A DNA stretch of 50,217 nt from a virus: positions 1 to 50,217 of the IMG/VR virus record IMGVR_UViG_3300046522_000083; one strand, 5' to 3'. Of the stretch, positions 6,781-13,188 are shown in pieces; the stretch's first letter is position 1; the number at the start of each line of letters is the position of its first letter. Both the position numbers and the translations under genes were made by a program. The notes under the pieces are model-generated. The model did not search any database and was not told the DNA's origin. It saw nothing but the letters and a program-made list of their open reading frames with translations.

Positions 6781-7107
6781 TTAACGGATGTAGTTGGCCT
6801 CGTTCATGTGATCCACAGCATCCATCAGGGCTTTCTCAAGCTCTTCGGGTGTGGAGACAACCGGGTGGGCGGCATAGAACTTGCCTGTGGGAAGGACCGG
6901 TCGGTATCGCGGGGCGGGAGGGGCTTGCTTGGTGATCCATGCTCTGCGGGCTGCGTTGGCAGCGTTGACCTTATCTTCGCGGTCGGGAGCATCGGAGGGA
7001 GGGTAGGGGTAGCGTTTGGCTGCACGTGCTGCGAGCTTCTGCATCTTGTCATAGACGTGGAAGTCCTCAGCATGGCGGCGCTTCATGACCTGCCTGCTTG
7101 GGGCCAT
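6781..7107 (-). CDS. Hypothetical basic early protein (108 aa)
   Basis: Unrecognised. The N-terminal half is rich in Lys/Arg with helical segments (MKRRHAEDFHVYDKMQKLA, then AARAAKRYPYPP). The C-terminal half has a strand-helix pattern (TGKFYAAHP, ELEKALMDAVDHMNEA). The ATG at 7107 has AAAAGGAAACCACGAG upstream. It is the last gene before the RNA polymerase and the first after the terminator hairpin at 7198-7221, so it shares any transcript that makes the polymerase. Confidence 0.7.
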   Translation of the reverse strand: MAPSRQVMKRRHAEDFHVYDKMQKLAARAAKRYPYPPSDAPDREDKVNAANAARRAWITKQAPPAPRYRPVLPTGKFYAAHPVVSTPEELEKALMDAVDHMNEANYIR

Positions 7108-7134
7108 CTCGTGGTTTCCTTTTCACAGTGATGG

Positions 7135-7163
7135 ATTAGTACGGAGGGAGGAGAACTACGCAA
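7135..7163 (-). promoter_or_regulatory. Weak sigma70-like promoter candidate upstream of the polymerase unit
   Basis: On the minus strand TTGCGT (7158-7163) and ACTAAT (7135-7140) are separated by 17 nt. It lies between a terminator and the gene preceding the RNA polymerase, where a host promoter would be useful. The hexamers match the consensus only partly, so this is tentative. Confidence 0.3.
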
Positions 7164-7184
7164 AAAGTATTAGACCCTCCCACT

Positions 7185-7221
7185 AAAAGCAAAATGACCC
7201 CCAAAGCTTTCGCCTTGGGGG
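7185..7221 (-). terminator. Intrinsic terminator between early genes and the RNA polymerase unit
   Basis: On the minus strand CCCCCAAGGC, a GAAA tetraloop and GCTTTGGGGG form a 10-bp stem with one G-U pair, followed by the T-rich stretch TCATTTTGCTTTT. It should stop or attenuate host transcription of the early genes before the phage RNA polymerase gene. Confidence 0.8.
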
Positions 7222-7271
7222 CCACTAGAGGGCTCGACTGTATGTAGGAGGACTACAGGAGCCCTTGGGAG

Positions 7272-7868
7272 TTACTTCTTGACGACCCAGAAGCGGACGC
7301 CGGGGCCGAACTGCTCGAAGGCCTGATCGTTACCCGTGAAGCCTTCCGCGCGGTCCGCGAACTTCAGGGTGACGAGCTTGCGGTCAGCCGGGGCATTCTT
7401 CTCGTCCTGCCACTTCTTGAACTGGTCGCTGACCTTGGAGCGGACCTCGCCGAGCTTGAGCTTGCGGGGTTCGTTGCCGTGGGTCTTGGCGAACTGGTCC
7501 GTGATGTGCTGGTGGAGACCCAGAGGCGCGAAGGAGTTGGGCGTGAAGTATTTGCCCTCTTCGCGTTCGGTCAGAGCCTTGCCGTAGTTCGCCGTGAAGA
7601 AGGCGCGGTAGGGCAGCTGAGGGGTCGGGCCACCAATGCCCACGAAGTCCTCGTCTTCCGGCAGCTCTTCGTCCAGCTGGACCTCAAGGGAGAAGCTGGA
7701 GAAGTCCGTGGTGGCGGGCTTACGCGGGGCAGGGTCCTGATGCTGCTCGCCTTCCGGCTGCTGGCCTTCAGGTGCCTGCGTGTTGTCGTTGTTGGTGTCC
7801 GGAGCCTGCTCGTTGTTGACTTCCGGGGCGGTGATCTGCTGATCTTCAGTCTTAGGTGTCTTAGCCAT
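7272..7868 (-). CDS. Hypothetical early protein with disordered acidic N-terminus (198 aa)
   Basis: Residues 1-50 are low-complexity and rich in Q, N, E, T and P (NNEQAPDTNNDNTQAPEGQQ), so probably disordered. An acidic patch (EELPEDEDF) follows. The remainder looks folded, with GGPTPQLPYRAFFTANYG and LKLGEVRSKVSDQFKKW. GGAAGGGAAACCCGCA precedes the ATG. It is followed by a strong terminator, which marks the end of an early unit. No family recognised; the acidic nature would suit a protein-binding or DNA-mimic role, but this is speculation. Confidence 0.75.
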   Translation of the reverse strand: MAKTPKTEDQQITAPEVNNEQAPDTNNDNTQAPEGQQPEGEQHQDPAPRKPATTDFSSFSLEVQLDEELPEDEDFVGIGGPTPQLPYRAFFTANYGKALTEREEGKYFTPNSFAPLGLHQHITDQFAKTHGNEPRKLKLGEVRSKVSDQFKKWQDEKNAPADRKLVTLKFADRAEGFTGNDQAFEQFGPGVRFWVVKK

Positions 7869-7926
7869 TGCGGGTTTCCCTTCCGGTGGTGGCGGTGTGT
7901 TGCGAGGGCGCTATTGCCCCCGCTGT

Positions 7927-8190
7927 TCAAGACATATAGGGAGGTGTCCCATAGTCGTCAAGAGGGGCATCAAAGATTTCTCCGTAGATCGGAGTGCCAT
8001 CCTCCCGGTGCCCCATGACCTCAAGCTCAGGCTCGTTGTACGGTCCCCCGACGAAGGCCTCAAAGATGAGCCTTTCGAACTCTCTCAGGAAGGCCTCACT
8101 GACCCTCGCATCAAACTCCTCCTTGGTCTCCTCGAAGGGCTTGCCTCCATAAGGCACAAGCATCATGTTCATTCTAGCGGCGTCTGTCAT
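7927..8190 (-). CDS. Hypothetical acidic protein (87 aa)
   Basis: Unrecognised acidic protein: MTDAARMNMMLVPYGG, a helical central part (EEFDARVSEAFLREFERLIF) and an end with REDGTPIYGEIFDAPLDDYG. Its ATG lies inside the last codons of the 53-aa basic gene (17-nt overlap). That ties it to the integrase operon. Confidence 0.68.
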   Translation of the reverse strand: MTDAARMNMMLVPYGGKPFEETKEEFDARVSEAFLREFERLIFEAFVGGPYNEPELEVMGHREDGTPIYGEIFDAPLDDYGTPPYMS

Positions 8191-8335
8191 GGTACTGTCT
8201 CCTAAGCTTGGCCCCGAACCCTTTGAGCAGAGCCTTGATGTTTCTGTACTGGGTGAGCCTGTACTTTCGGAGACCGTGCCGCCTGAAGAATAAGACCCGC
8301 TTGCACTTGCGGCCTACTCTACTGGTCACGGCCAT
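8174..8335 (-). CDS. Very basic 53-aa protein coupled to the integrase; possible excisionase
   Basis: Starts MAVTSRVGRKCKRVLFFRRH and continues GLRKYRLTQYRNIKALLKGF, ending in QYHDRRR. About a third of the residues are Arg, Lys or His. The ATG at 8335 lies inside the final codons of the integrase gene, with GGAGG 8 nt upstream, so it is translated from the same message. Small basic proteins next to integrases are often recombination directionality factors or DNA-binding repressors. No helix-turn-helix can be demonstrated by eye, so the function is inferred from charge, size and position only. Confidence 0.6.
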   Translation of the reverse strand: MAVTSRVGRKCKRVLFFRRHGLRKYRLTQYRNIKALLKGFGAKLRRQYHDRRR

Positions 8336-9089
8336 CTAGGTACCTCCGCATCTCGTTGGTGCGGTAGCCCCCTGTTAGATGGAGATAGCCCATGGTGGTG
8401 TCAATATCGGTATGCCTCAAATACTGGCGGACCATATCGAGAGGCATCCCTAGGTCACTGTGGAGGTGCCTAGCTGCATTACGCCTAAGGGCCTTCAAGG
8501 TGCACGTGTGGTCCTCAGTCTCCCCGAGGATGGCCTTGCAGTCGTCCCACATGCGCTGTAGGGCCCTGAGGTGGATCGCAAACGGCACGTGCCCCCAGCC
8601 TGACCCTAGGGCCTCCACTGCGGCCTGAGAGAGGGGCAGGGTGGCCTGAGAGCCGTGGGTCTTGAGACCGGGGACTGTCACCTCGCGGCGCACTAGGTCG
8701 AGGTTCTTGCGGGTGTCTAGCCTAAGGTTCTCCTCGACGCGAAGGCCCGTGGCGGTGGTCCAGCCTATCCAGCGCTTCATAAGGTCTGGGACCTCAGGGC
8801 TGGCGAGGAGGGTGGCCTTGGCGTTGTCGTTAAGCCACCACTTCAGGCCGTTGTCCAGCTTAGGGCGGTGACCCTTCACGTCCACACCCATCTTGCTGAG
8901 ACAGTTGAGGCGCTTGCGTACTGTGGCCGGTGCCAGATGGCCCCAGCCCCCTTTGGTTTCCTCTAGGTCTCCCTCGGCGTCACAGTAGTCCTCTAGGGCT
9001 AGCTGGGCTTGGGTCTTGAGGGTCTTGCTTGCTGTGCCATAGTGCAGCTTGAAGGCTGCCCATAAGGCTAGGTCCTCTTGGCTTTCCAT
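8319..9089 (-). CDS. int: Tyrosine integrase / site-specific recombinase (256 aa)
   Basis: The C-terminal catalytic domain has the tyrosine-recombinase signature: Arg117 in TGLRVEENLRL, Lys143 in the beta-hairpin (GLKTHGSQ), Lys199-x-x-Arg202 (KALRRNAARHL), His226 (YLRHTDIDTTMGYLHL) and the nucleophile Tyr235. The first box-II residue is Lys where His is most usual, a substitution known in the family. The N-terminal 100 residues are a helical core-binding domain, with no obvious arm-binding domain, so it is a short integrase. It lies upstream of the RNA polymerase, as in integrase-bearing marine T7-like phages, and suggests lysogeny. GAAAGGAGACCCT precedes the ATG. The attachment site is not identifiable here. 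Confidence 0.93.
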   Translation of the reverse strand: MESQEDLALWAAFKLHYGTASKTLKTQAQLALEDYCDAEGDLEETKGGWGHLAPATVRKRLNCLSKMGVDVKGHRPKLDNGLKWWLNDNAKATLLASPEVPDLMKRWIGWTTATGLRVEENLRLDTRKNLDLVRREVTVPGLKTHGSQATLPLSQAAVEALGSGWGHVPFAIHLRALQRMWDDCKAILGETEDHTCTLKALRRNAARHLHSDLGMPLDMVRQYLRHTDIDTTMGYLHLTGGYRTNEMRRYLDGRDQ

Positions 9090-9137
9090 AGGGTCTCCTT
9101 TCCCGAAGAGCGTTCCTATCTAAAGGCAAAAGGACCC

Positions 9138-9181
9138 CTCCTAGCCTAGAGACGCGATACGTGCTGCATCTAGGTGAGGAG
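9138..9181. repeat. Interrupted inverted repeat upstream of the integrase
   Basis: CTCCTAGCCTAG (9138-9149) and CTAGGTGAGGAG (9170-9181) match as inverted arms at 10 of 12 positions around a 20-nt spacer. On the minus strand the second arm is followed by GGGTCCTTTTGCCTTT, so it may act as a terminator for the upstream gene. An integrase binding site or attP is the alternative. The 132-nt gap (9090-9221) holds no gene; a shorter hairpin TCCCC(ATCACT)GGGGA is near 9195. Confidence 0.45.
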
Positions 9182-9221
9182 AGGCCAAGGTGTCCCCATC
9201 ACTGGGGATCACGGGATGGTG

Positions 9222-9818
9222 TTATTCGCCGGAAGCCGAAGCGACCTTGGAGAAGCCTTCGCGGCGCGCGCGGTCCTGCTCTTCCAGCTCTTCCTGCGAG
9301 CGGTAGTTGTCGGCGTTCAGGGCTTCCGAGAGGTCGATGGTCATCGTGTCCGTGCTCACGGTCACAGAGCCGGAACCGAATGCCTCGCCATTTAGAATGG
9401 CCGCTTCGATGGCCTTGATGTCGCCGGAGATTTCGAGGACCTGAGCGACAACGCCCGAGCGGAAGTCTTCGTCAGCGTTCAGCTCGAAGTGCTCGAAGCC
9501 ATCATAGTTCGGATCGGCAGCGATGGCTGCATCAACGTCGTGATCTTCAGGCAGTGCGCGAGCGCCGAGCCAGTCGAGGTCTTCGAAGGCGAGAACCTGC
9601 GGAACCTTCATCTCGGAGGTGTACTTGTCGCCGAGAGCCTGCGAGTAGAACTTGTGGCGCTGGGTGACCTGAGCGACCGTGAGGCCTTCAGCCCATTCCG
9701 GCTTGTCGCCAAGAAGGGAGAGAACTTCACCGGAGATCGGATCGATTTCGATAGCGCCTTCAGCGCCCGACTTGTGGACGACAGAGCGGAGACCGCTGGT
9801 ACCAAAAGAAGATGTCAT
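9222..9818 (-). CDS. Hypothetical early protein (198 aa)
   Basis: Unrecognised soluble acidic protein: MTSSFGTSGLRSVVHKSGAE, a middle part with LAFEDLDWLGARALPEDHD, and a charged helical end (RSQEELEEQDRARREGF). Codons are dominated by GAA, GCC, ATC and TCG, a stricter bias than in neighbouring small genes, which hints at high expression. It sits between its own structured leader (terminator and hairpin at 9854-9925) and the integrase. The GAGGAATACCACAAC leader precedes the ATG. A role early in infection is likely from position only. Confidence 0.75.
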   Translation of the reverse strand: MTSSFGTSGLRSVVHKSGAEGAIEIDPISGEVLSLLGDKPEWAEGLTVAQVTQRHKFYSQALGDKYTSEMKVPQVLAFEDLDWLGARALPEDHDVDAAIAADPNYDGFEHFELNADEDFRSGVVAQVLEISGDIKAIEAAILNGEAFGSGSVTVSTDTMTIDLSEALNADNYRSQEELEEQDRARREGFSKVASASGE

Positions 9819-9853
9819 GTTGTGGTATTCCTCTAGCTAGATGGCCCTCTTGG

Positions 9854-9883
9854 ACCCCACCGGGCGGGCCTTGGCCGTGGGGT
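9854..9883 (-). promoter_or_regulatory. Leader hairpin of the 198-aa early gene
   Basis: A perfect 7-bp inverted repeat (ACCCCAC at 9854-9860, GTGGGGT at 9877-9883) encloses a GC-rich loop. It lies between the terminator at 9903-9925 and the ATG at 9818. No U-run follows, so it is more likely an mRNA 5' structure than a terminator. Confidence 0.4.
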
Positions 9884-9902
9884 ATGCGCAGATGTAGGAA
9901 CG

Positions 9903-9925
9903 AAAAAGGGGCCCGTCAAGGCCCC
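9903..9925 (-). terminator. Intrinsic terminator after the 190-aa early gene
   Basis: On the minus strand GGGGCC, the loop TTGACG and GGCCCC are followed directly by TTTTT. This is a compact textbook terminator, 30 nt after the stop at 9955. It separates the upstream early operon from the 9818-9222 gene. Confidence 0.85.
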
Positions 9926-9954
9926 ATGGAGTTTAATCGCGCGGTTCTTAGCGC

Positions 9955-10527
9955 CTAGTGCTTTGTCGCGGTGGTGGCCTCTTGGGCCGCTTCGTACTTC
10001 TCGATGGCCTTGAAGGCGGACATCTGGCTAAGCAGGTGCGCGCCTTGGCAGATTGCCGAGAGGGTCCGCGAGGAGTGGTTGATTACCTCATGAACGGATG
10101 CCGCTCGGCTGGCGTCCAGTTCCAAGGCGTCTTTGCCCGCCTCGGCTTCCTTGGTGGCGCGCTTGTCCATCATGAAGGCGGCAGACCTCAGGCCCTCGCC
10201 AATGTCGCGGATCGCGTCAGCGGTAGCCAGCAAGGCTTCCGTGAGGGAATGCAGAGCGGTGTAGTCAGCGGGGCAAGCTTCAAGCGGGCTGCCGGTTTCC
10301 CGGAAGCGTTCAACAGCCTCCTCGCTCATCTCTGTGGCGATGACGCCCTCAGGGGCTTCAACCTCGCCGGGGTAGGCCTGCGCAAGCAGGGTGTCCACGA
10401 TGGCTGCCTTGCGGTCTGCCGGAAGGTCTGCGAGACCCTCAAGAGCCATGAGAACGGGGCGGGCATCCTCAGCCGTGGCGCAAGCCGTGAGGTCAACTTT
10501 GCCCAAGTCGATTGTCTTGATGTTCAT
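9955..10527 (-). CDS. Hypothetical helical early protein (190 aa)
   Basis: Unrecognised. From ATG 10527 it reads MNIKTIDLGKVDLTACATAE, then long Ala/Glu-rich helices (MALEGLADLPADRKAAIVDT, LHSLTEALLATADAIRDIG), and ends AQEATTATKH. The start is chosen because GGGAAATCACAG lies just upstream; ATGs at 10545 and 10590 have no ribosome-binding site. An intrinsic terminator follows, so this is the last gene of its unit. Confidence 0.72.
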   Translation of the reverse strand: MNIKTIDLGKVDLTACATAEDARPVLMALEGLADLPADRKAAIVDTLLAQAYPGEVEAPEGVIATEMSEEAVERFRETGSPLEACPADYTALHSLTEALLATADAIRDIGEGLRSAAFMMDKRATKEAEAGKDALELDASRAASVHEVINHSSRTLSAICQGAHLLSQMSAFKAIEKYEAAQEATTATKH

Positions 10528-10603
10528 CTGTGATTTCCCAATCATCAAAGAGAGACCCACGGGGCACCATTGCCCCATGAGGGTATGCACTCAAGTGGTG
10601 ACC

Positions 10604-10909
10604 CTAAAACCAACCGGCAAGGGCCCCCACGATACAAATTGAAATAGCCGCCAAGCCGCCACAGATGGCCCACAGCGCTAACGAAGCGTCGGGGGCTACT
10701 GGTACAGCCGGAGGAGGCGGAAGCAACTGTATGGCGTTCTGTGGTCTGTGCACGATGGTGCGGCGACCGTCTGGACTGACGCCCAAAGGCAAGCTTTGAG
10801 CTTCACCTTTCATATAGTCAGTACCAACTCCAGAAACGCCAAAAGCCGCCCCATGAGGAGCGGCCTTTCGGTTAGTCTTTTCGCGGGGGAAGCGGATGAC
10901 TTCACCCAT
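10604..10909 (-). CDS. C-terminal-anchored membrane protein containing a phage promoter (101 aa)
   Basis: Begins MGEVIRFPREKTNRKAA, has a proline-rich middle (QLLPPPPAVPVAPD) and ends in a transmembrane segment (LALWAICGGLAAISICIVGA). The phage promoter at 10809-10829 and a terminator-like hairpin at 10841-10868 both lie inside the frame; the promoter encodes the segment VGTDYMKGE. It is unclear whether the whole frame is translated or only a product from the internal ATG just below the promoter. The ATG at 10909 overlaps the upstream gene by 8 nt. Confidence 0.5.
   Translation of the reverse strand: MGEVIRFPREKTNRKAAPHGAAFGVSGVGTDYMKGEAQSLPLGVSPDGRRTIVHRPQNAIQLLPPPPAVPVAPDASLALWAICGGLAAISICIVGALAGWF
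10809..10829 (-). promoter_or_regulatory. Phage RNA polymerase promoter, copy 2
   Basis: Identical to the copies at 4007-4027 and 14921-14941 (core ACTGACTATA). The transcript would start near 10808 and almost at once form a hairpin (GCTCAAAG, loop CTTGC, CTTTGGGC; 10781-10801). It can drive the early genes below it, including the integrase and the RNA polymerase itself, giving positive feedback. It lies within a coding frame. Confidence 0.85.
10841..10868 (-). terminator. Terminator-like hairpin directly upstream of promoter copy 2
   Basis: On the minus strand AAAGGCCGCTCC, loop TCAT and GGGGCGGCTTTT form a 12-bp stem with two wobble pairs; its 3' arm ends in TTTT. It ends 11 nt before the phage promoter, so it may stop upstream transcription and insulate the promoter. 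It lies within the coding frame of the 101-aa gene. Confidence 0.5.
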
Positions 10910-11024
10910 GCTTTTTGTCGTCCTGAGGCTTGTTGTAGTGGTCTTGAACGCGATGGCCTACCATGAGCCCCAGCCAGAACATGAAGCCAAGGGACATTAG
11001 GTAATTCATGAGGTCTGTGGTCAT
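10902..11024 (-). CDS. Membrane microprotein (40 aa)
   Basis: Reads MTTDLMNYLMSLGFMFWLGL, then MVGHRVQDHYNKPQDDKKHG: one Met/Leu-rich transmembrane helix and a short charged tail. The ribosome-binding site AAAGGAAGGAAAC is strong. It overlaps the next gene by 8 nt. Function unknown. Confidence 0.65.
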   Translation of the reverse strand: MTTDLMNYLMSLGFMFWLGLMVGHRVQDHYNKPQDDKKHG

Positions 11025-11036
11025 GTTTCCTTCCTT

Positions 11037-11144
11037 TCAGTCCAGCCAATCTGCTAGGGCCCTGAGGCCCATAGAGACTGACGCGATGATGACATATACA
11101 GAGACGGCAGTCACCAAGCCGTGTATCCAGAAAGCCCAAGTCAT
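11037..11144 (-). CDS. Membrane microprotein (35 aa)
   Basis: Reads MTWAFWIHGLVTAVSVYVII, then ASVSMGLRALADWLD: a single transmembrane helix. The ATG overlaps the upstream stop (ATGA), so it is probably translated by coupling. It ends 12 nt before the next small gene. Function unknown. Confidence 0.6.
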   Translation of the reverse strand: MTWAFWIHGLVTAVSVYVIIASVSMGLRALADWLD

Positions 11145-11335
11145 TTCGATTTGCCTTTGCGCACTTGTTTGACCATGGAGATGTCAGCCCATTGCAGGGC
11201 CGCATTGTCGCCTAGGGTGACATCGCGCACAGAGAGGTTAGGACCCATGACGGACACCACTTCAAACCAAGCGGCGTCTTCAAGGGTGTTCATGGCTACT
11301 TCGCAACCGGGCGTAACGATGAGTTTCTTGCTCAT
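11141..11335 (-). CDS. Hypothetical small protein (64 aa)
   Basis: Unrecognised: MSKKLIVTPGCEVAMNTLED, then WFEVVSVMG and LQWADISMVKQVRKGKSK. Short strands and a basic end fit a small beta-barrel-like fold. The ATG at 11335 overlaps the preceding stop (ATGA). A longer frame beginning at 11368 lies inside the previous gene and is rejected. Confidence 0.65.
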   Translation of the reverse strand: MSKKLIVTPGCEVAMNTLEDAAWFEVVSVMGPNLSVRDVTLGDNAALQWADISMVKQVRKGKSK

Positions 11336-11847
11336 GCTGCATTTCCTTCGAGTGCGGTTGCGCTCCAATTCATGCTGAGGGCTTGGCCGGGGTTGGCGAT
11401 ATAGGCGAGGTCAAAGGCCCTTTGGTTGTCCACAAAGGCCTTGTACTTGGCCCAATGCTTGGCCTGTCCCATGATTTCAGCATCGATCAGCCTGCAAAGC
11501 CAGTCGGCATCAGACCCATTGTAGCGGGCCCTTACCATGTCGCATTGCAGCTGGCAGGCTTCAGCCTCGCTGTCCACGTTGAACGACTTGCCGCCCACTT
11601 GAAGGTGTGCCCAGTCGTGCCACGCCCTGAAGTCAAGATTGACGCCATGGTCATCAAAGATAGTCTTTGAGGAAGCCCCAGAGAATACCGTGATGCGGCC
11701 TCGCTTGGTGTACTCCTCCTTGAGGGCCCTGAAGGTCTCAGGAGCATCAAGGGCGGTATCGTAGCCTTGCGGCCACACCTTGCGGGCAAACATCTGGACA
11801 GCGCAGTTAAGCATTCCAGATACGGGATTTACGATGAGTTCAGACAT
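11332..11847 (-). CDS. Conserved-looking early protein with HD-x-x-H motif (171 aa)
   Basis: Contains KRGRITVFSGASSKTIFDDH, followed by NLDFRAWHDWAHLQVGG (His77, Asp78, His81). I recognise this as a pattern seen in other phage proteins of unknown function, but cannot confirm it by search. The histidine/aspartate cluster could bind a metal. The C-terminal half is helical (RLIDAEIMGQAKHWAKYKAF). CTGTAGGAGGCTATGTT precedes the ATG, after a CTAGC hairpin, a leader type shared with two other early units. Confidence 0.72.
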   Translation of the reverse strand: MSELIVNPVSGMLNCAVQMFARKVWPQGYDTALDAPETFRALKEEYTKRGRITVFSGASSKTIFDDHGVNLDFRAWHDWAHLQVGGKSFNVDSEAEACQLQCDMVRARYNGSDADWLCRLIDAEIMGQAKHWAKYKAFVDNQRAFDLAYIANPGQALSMNWSATALEGNAA

Positions 11848-11933
11848 AACATAGCCTCCTACAGCTACCTAGCACAAGCGCTAGCCTATGAGGCCCCCGA
11901 AAGGGCCCCTAAGGGTAGGGCTTAGAGCCTTAC

Positions 11934-12011
11934 TCAATGTTCAGGACGGGTAATCAGCGCCAAGAGCAGAACCATGGCGAAAGGGTACATGATGATTGCC
12001 AGAGCTATCAT
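11934..12011 (-). CDS. Membrane micropeptide (25 aa)
   Basis: Reads MIALAIIMYPFAMVLLLALITRPEH, almost entirely one transmembrane helix. Its ATG overlaps the stop of the upstream gene (ATGA). Real translation depends on coupling, because no ribosome-binding site of its own is obvious. The rest of 11848-11933 is a leader containing a CTAGC hairpin (11869-11884) and no further gene. Confidence 0.5.
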   Translation of the reverse strand: MIALAIIMYPFAMVLLLALITRPEH

Positions 12012-12220
12012 GCGGTTGCCCTCGCGTATTCTCTGAGGGTCCTAAGCTTGGCCAAGTGCTGACCCTTAGGTGCCCTCCAGAGCACAACGTCTGTGCCCCC
12101 TTGCTTCTGCCCTAGGTAGCGCCCTAGAGCAGTTCCAGCCTTGACCCATTGGCCCGGATGGATGGCTTTGCGTTCGGCCTCAGTCATGGCCCATATGTCG
12201 ATTGTGGGTCCGTACTTCAT
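12008..12220 (-). CDS. Hypothetical early protein (70 aa)
   Basis: Unrecognised basic protein: MKYGPTIDIWAMTEAERKAI, then HPGQWVKAGTALGRYLGQKQ and LRTLREYARATA. The central G/W-rich part resembles a small beta-barrel. AGGAACACCAAGCC precedes the ATG. It overlaps the 25-aa micropeptide at its 3' end. Confidence 0.65.
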   Translation of the reverse strand: MKYGPTIDIWAMTEAERKAIHPGQWVKAGTALGRYLGQKQGGTDVVLWRAPKGQHLAKLRTLREYARATA

Positions 12221-12420
12221 GGCTTGGTGTTCCTCTCAGCCCTTAGCCTGTCCCAAAGGTCCCAAGCAGCATCCGCGCTGTTGCGACCCGTGAAGACTTG
12301 CACAAACTTGTCATCCTTGAAGATGGCATGGCTGCCACCCTCAGTAAGCCAAAAGGCTATGCCGTCGCGCTCCTCAATTAAGCGGTGCTGGAGGCGTGAC
12401 TTTGTTGGTGATTTGGTCAT
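12217..12420 (-). CDS. Hypothetical early protein (67 aa)
   Basis: Unrecognised: [20 protein letters not shown], then SHAIFKDDKFVQVFTGRN and a helical end AAWDLWDRLRAERNTKP. Start and stop overlap neighbours by 4 nt, so it is part of the tightly packed early operon. Confidence 0.62.
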   Translation of the reverse strand: MTKSPTKSRLQHRLIEERDGIAFWLTEGGSHAIFKDDKFVQVFTGRNSADAAWDLWDRLRAERNTKP

Positions 12421-12809
12421 GCCCTGCCCCTACCGTTAGAGGCCCAGCGGACCCATGAAGTCACCATGTCAAGGGTCACCTCTTCAGGCAGCCCCTTCAT
12501 GTATTCCCCACGGGCCTGCCCTATGACAAGCGCTGTGCCTGCCATTGCGTAGTCACCGACGCCCATATGAGGGTAACCCCGGAAGAAAAAGAAGGCGTTG
12601 TCTTTAAGCAAGCCCTCTTCGTCAATCACAAGGTCAACGTTGTGGCTCAAGGTGGGCTTGCCACAATGGACAAGCTCTATGAGGTCACACCCGTTGCCTA
12701 TCTCATGGTAGAGGGCTTGCAGCACCTGCCTTGAGGTCTTTGCCGTATCGTCTGGCAAGGTGACCTCAGTGATAGTGCGGTCATGAGGGTTGATCTTAAT
12801 TGCTCTCAT
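12417..12809 (-). CDS. DUF3846-like early protein (130 aa)
   Basis: Begins [20 protein letters not shown] and continues with [18 protein letters not shown], the layout of DUF3846-type phage and actinobacterial proteins of unknown function. The C-terminal part has [20 protein letters not shown] and [21 protein letters not shown] chose ATG 12809, which overlaps the upstream gene by 14 nt. A longer frame to 12968 is mostly a shadow of that gene. Confidence 0.68.
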   Translation of the reverse strand: MRAIKINPHDRTITEVTLPDDTAKTSRQVLQALYHEIGNGCDLIELVHCGKPTLSHNVDLVIDEEGLLKDNAFFFFRGYPHMGVGDYAMAGTALVIGQARGEYMKGLPEEVTLDMVTSWVRWASNGRGRA

Positions 12810-13020
12810 GGCAAAGGCCCTCCGCGATAAGCTTTGAGGCCAAGCGGCCATAACGACCTTGAAGCGTCCACGCCATGCCCGTATCGATGAGGCTTTGAAA
12901 GAATGTGACCGTCTGGTCATCATCCATGCATCCCTCTTCGAATAGCATGATGTTGGACACCAAGTCATTTATGACTGTGGTTGATCCGTCCTGATTTACG
13001 ATGTCAATAGAGCGTGTCAT
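12796..13020 (-). CDS. Hypothetical early protein (74 aa)
   Basis: Unrecognised: [20 protein letters not shown], an acidic middle ([19 protein letters not shown]) and [20 protein letters not shown]. It looks like a small helical domain after a short strand. TTGTAGGAGAGACTAAGACC precedes the ATG, following a perfect CTAGGCC hairpin in the leader. Confidence 0.65.
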   Translation of the reverse strand: MTRSIDIVNQDGSTTVINDLVSNIMLFEEGCMDDDQTVTFFQSLIDTGMAWTLQGRYGRLASKLIAEGLCHESN

Positions 13021-13041
13021 GGTCTTAGTCTCTCCTACAAG

Positions 13042-13063
13042 ACTAGGCCGTGAGTGGCCTAGT
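13042..13063 (-). promoter_or_regulatory. Perfect 8-bp leader hairpin with ACTAGGCC arms
   Basis: ACTAGGCC (13042-13049) and GGCCTAGT (13056-13063) are exact inverted arms around a 6-nt loop. On the transcript the stem ends 3 nt before TGTAGGAG, the ribosome-binding site of the 74-aa gene. Similar CTAG-containing stems precede TGTAGGAG at 13953-13968 and 11869-11884. Function unknown; RNase III cleavage or ribosome-site control would fit. The rest of 13064-13188 holds no gene. Confidence 0.5.
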
Positions 13064-13188
13064 GGATGCTCGCGGGCCCTCCTTAGAGGCTTACCCGCAA
13101 GTCACCATTAGGTCACGTGATGTAGTGGCATAAAGCATGGGACCTCAGGCTTTCGCGCCCTGTCCCCTTGTGTCAGTACGTCTAGGCC

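Noticed and set aside
8050-8080. GTTCGAA, reminiscent of a tRNA T-loop, as an attP remnant
   Set aside because: It is part of codons in the 87-aa gene and the flanking bases do not pair as a T-stem.
12810-12968. Upstream extension of the DUF3846-like gene
   Set aside because: The added part is out-of-frame reading of the 74-aa gene; ATG 12809 gives the family-like N-terminus.
13165-13186. Degenerate fourth phage promoter (TGTCAGTACG on the plus strand)
   Set aside because: Only GTCAGTAC of the block is kept and the TATA part is missing.
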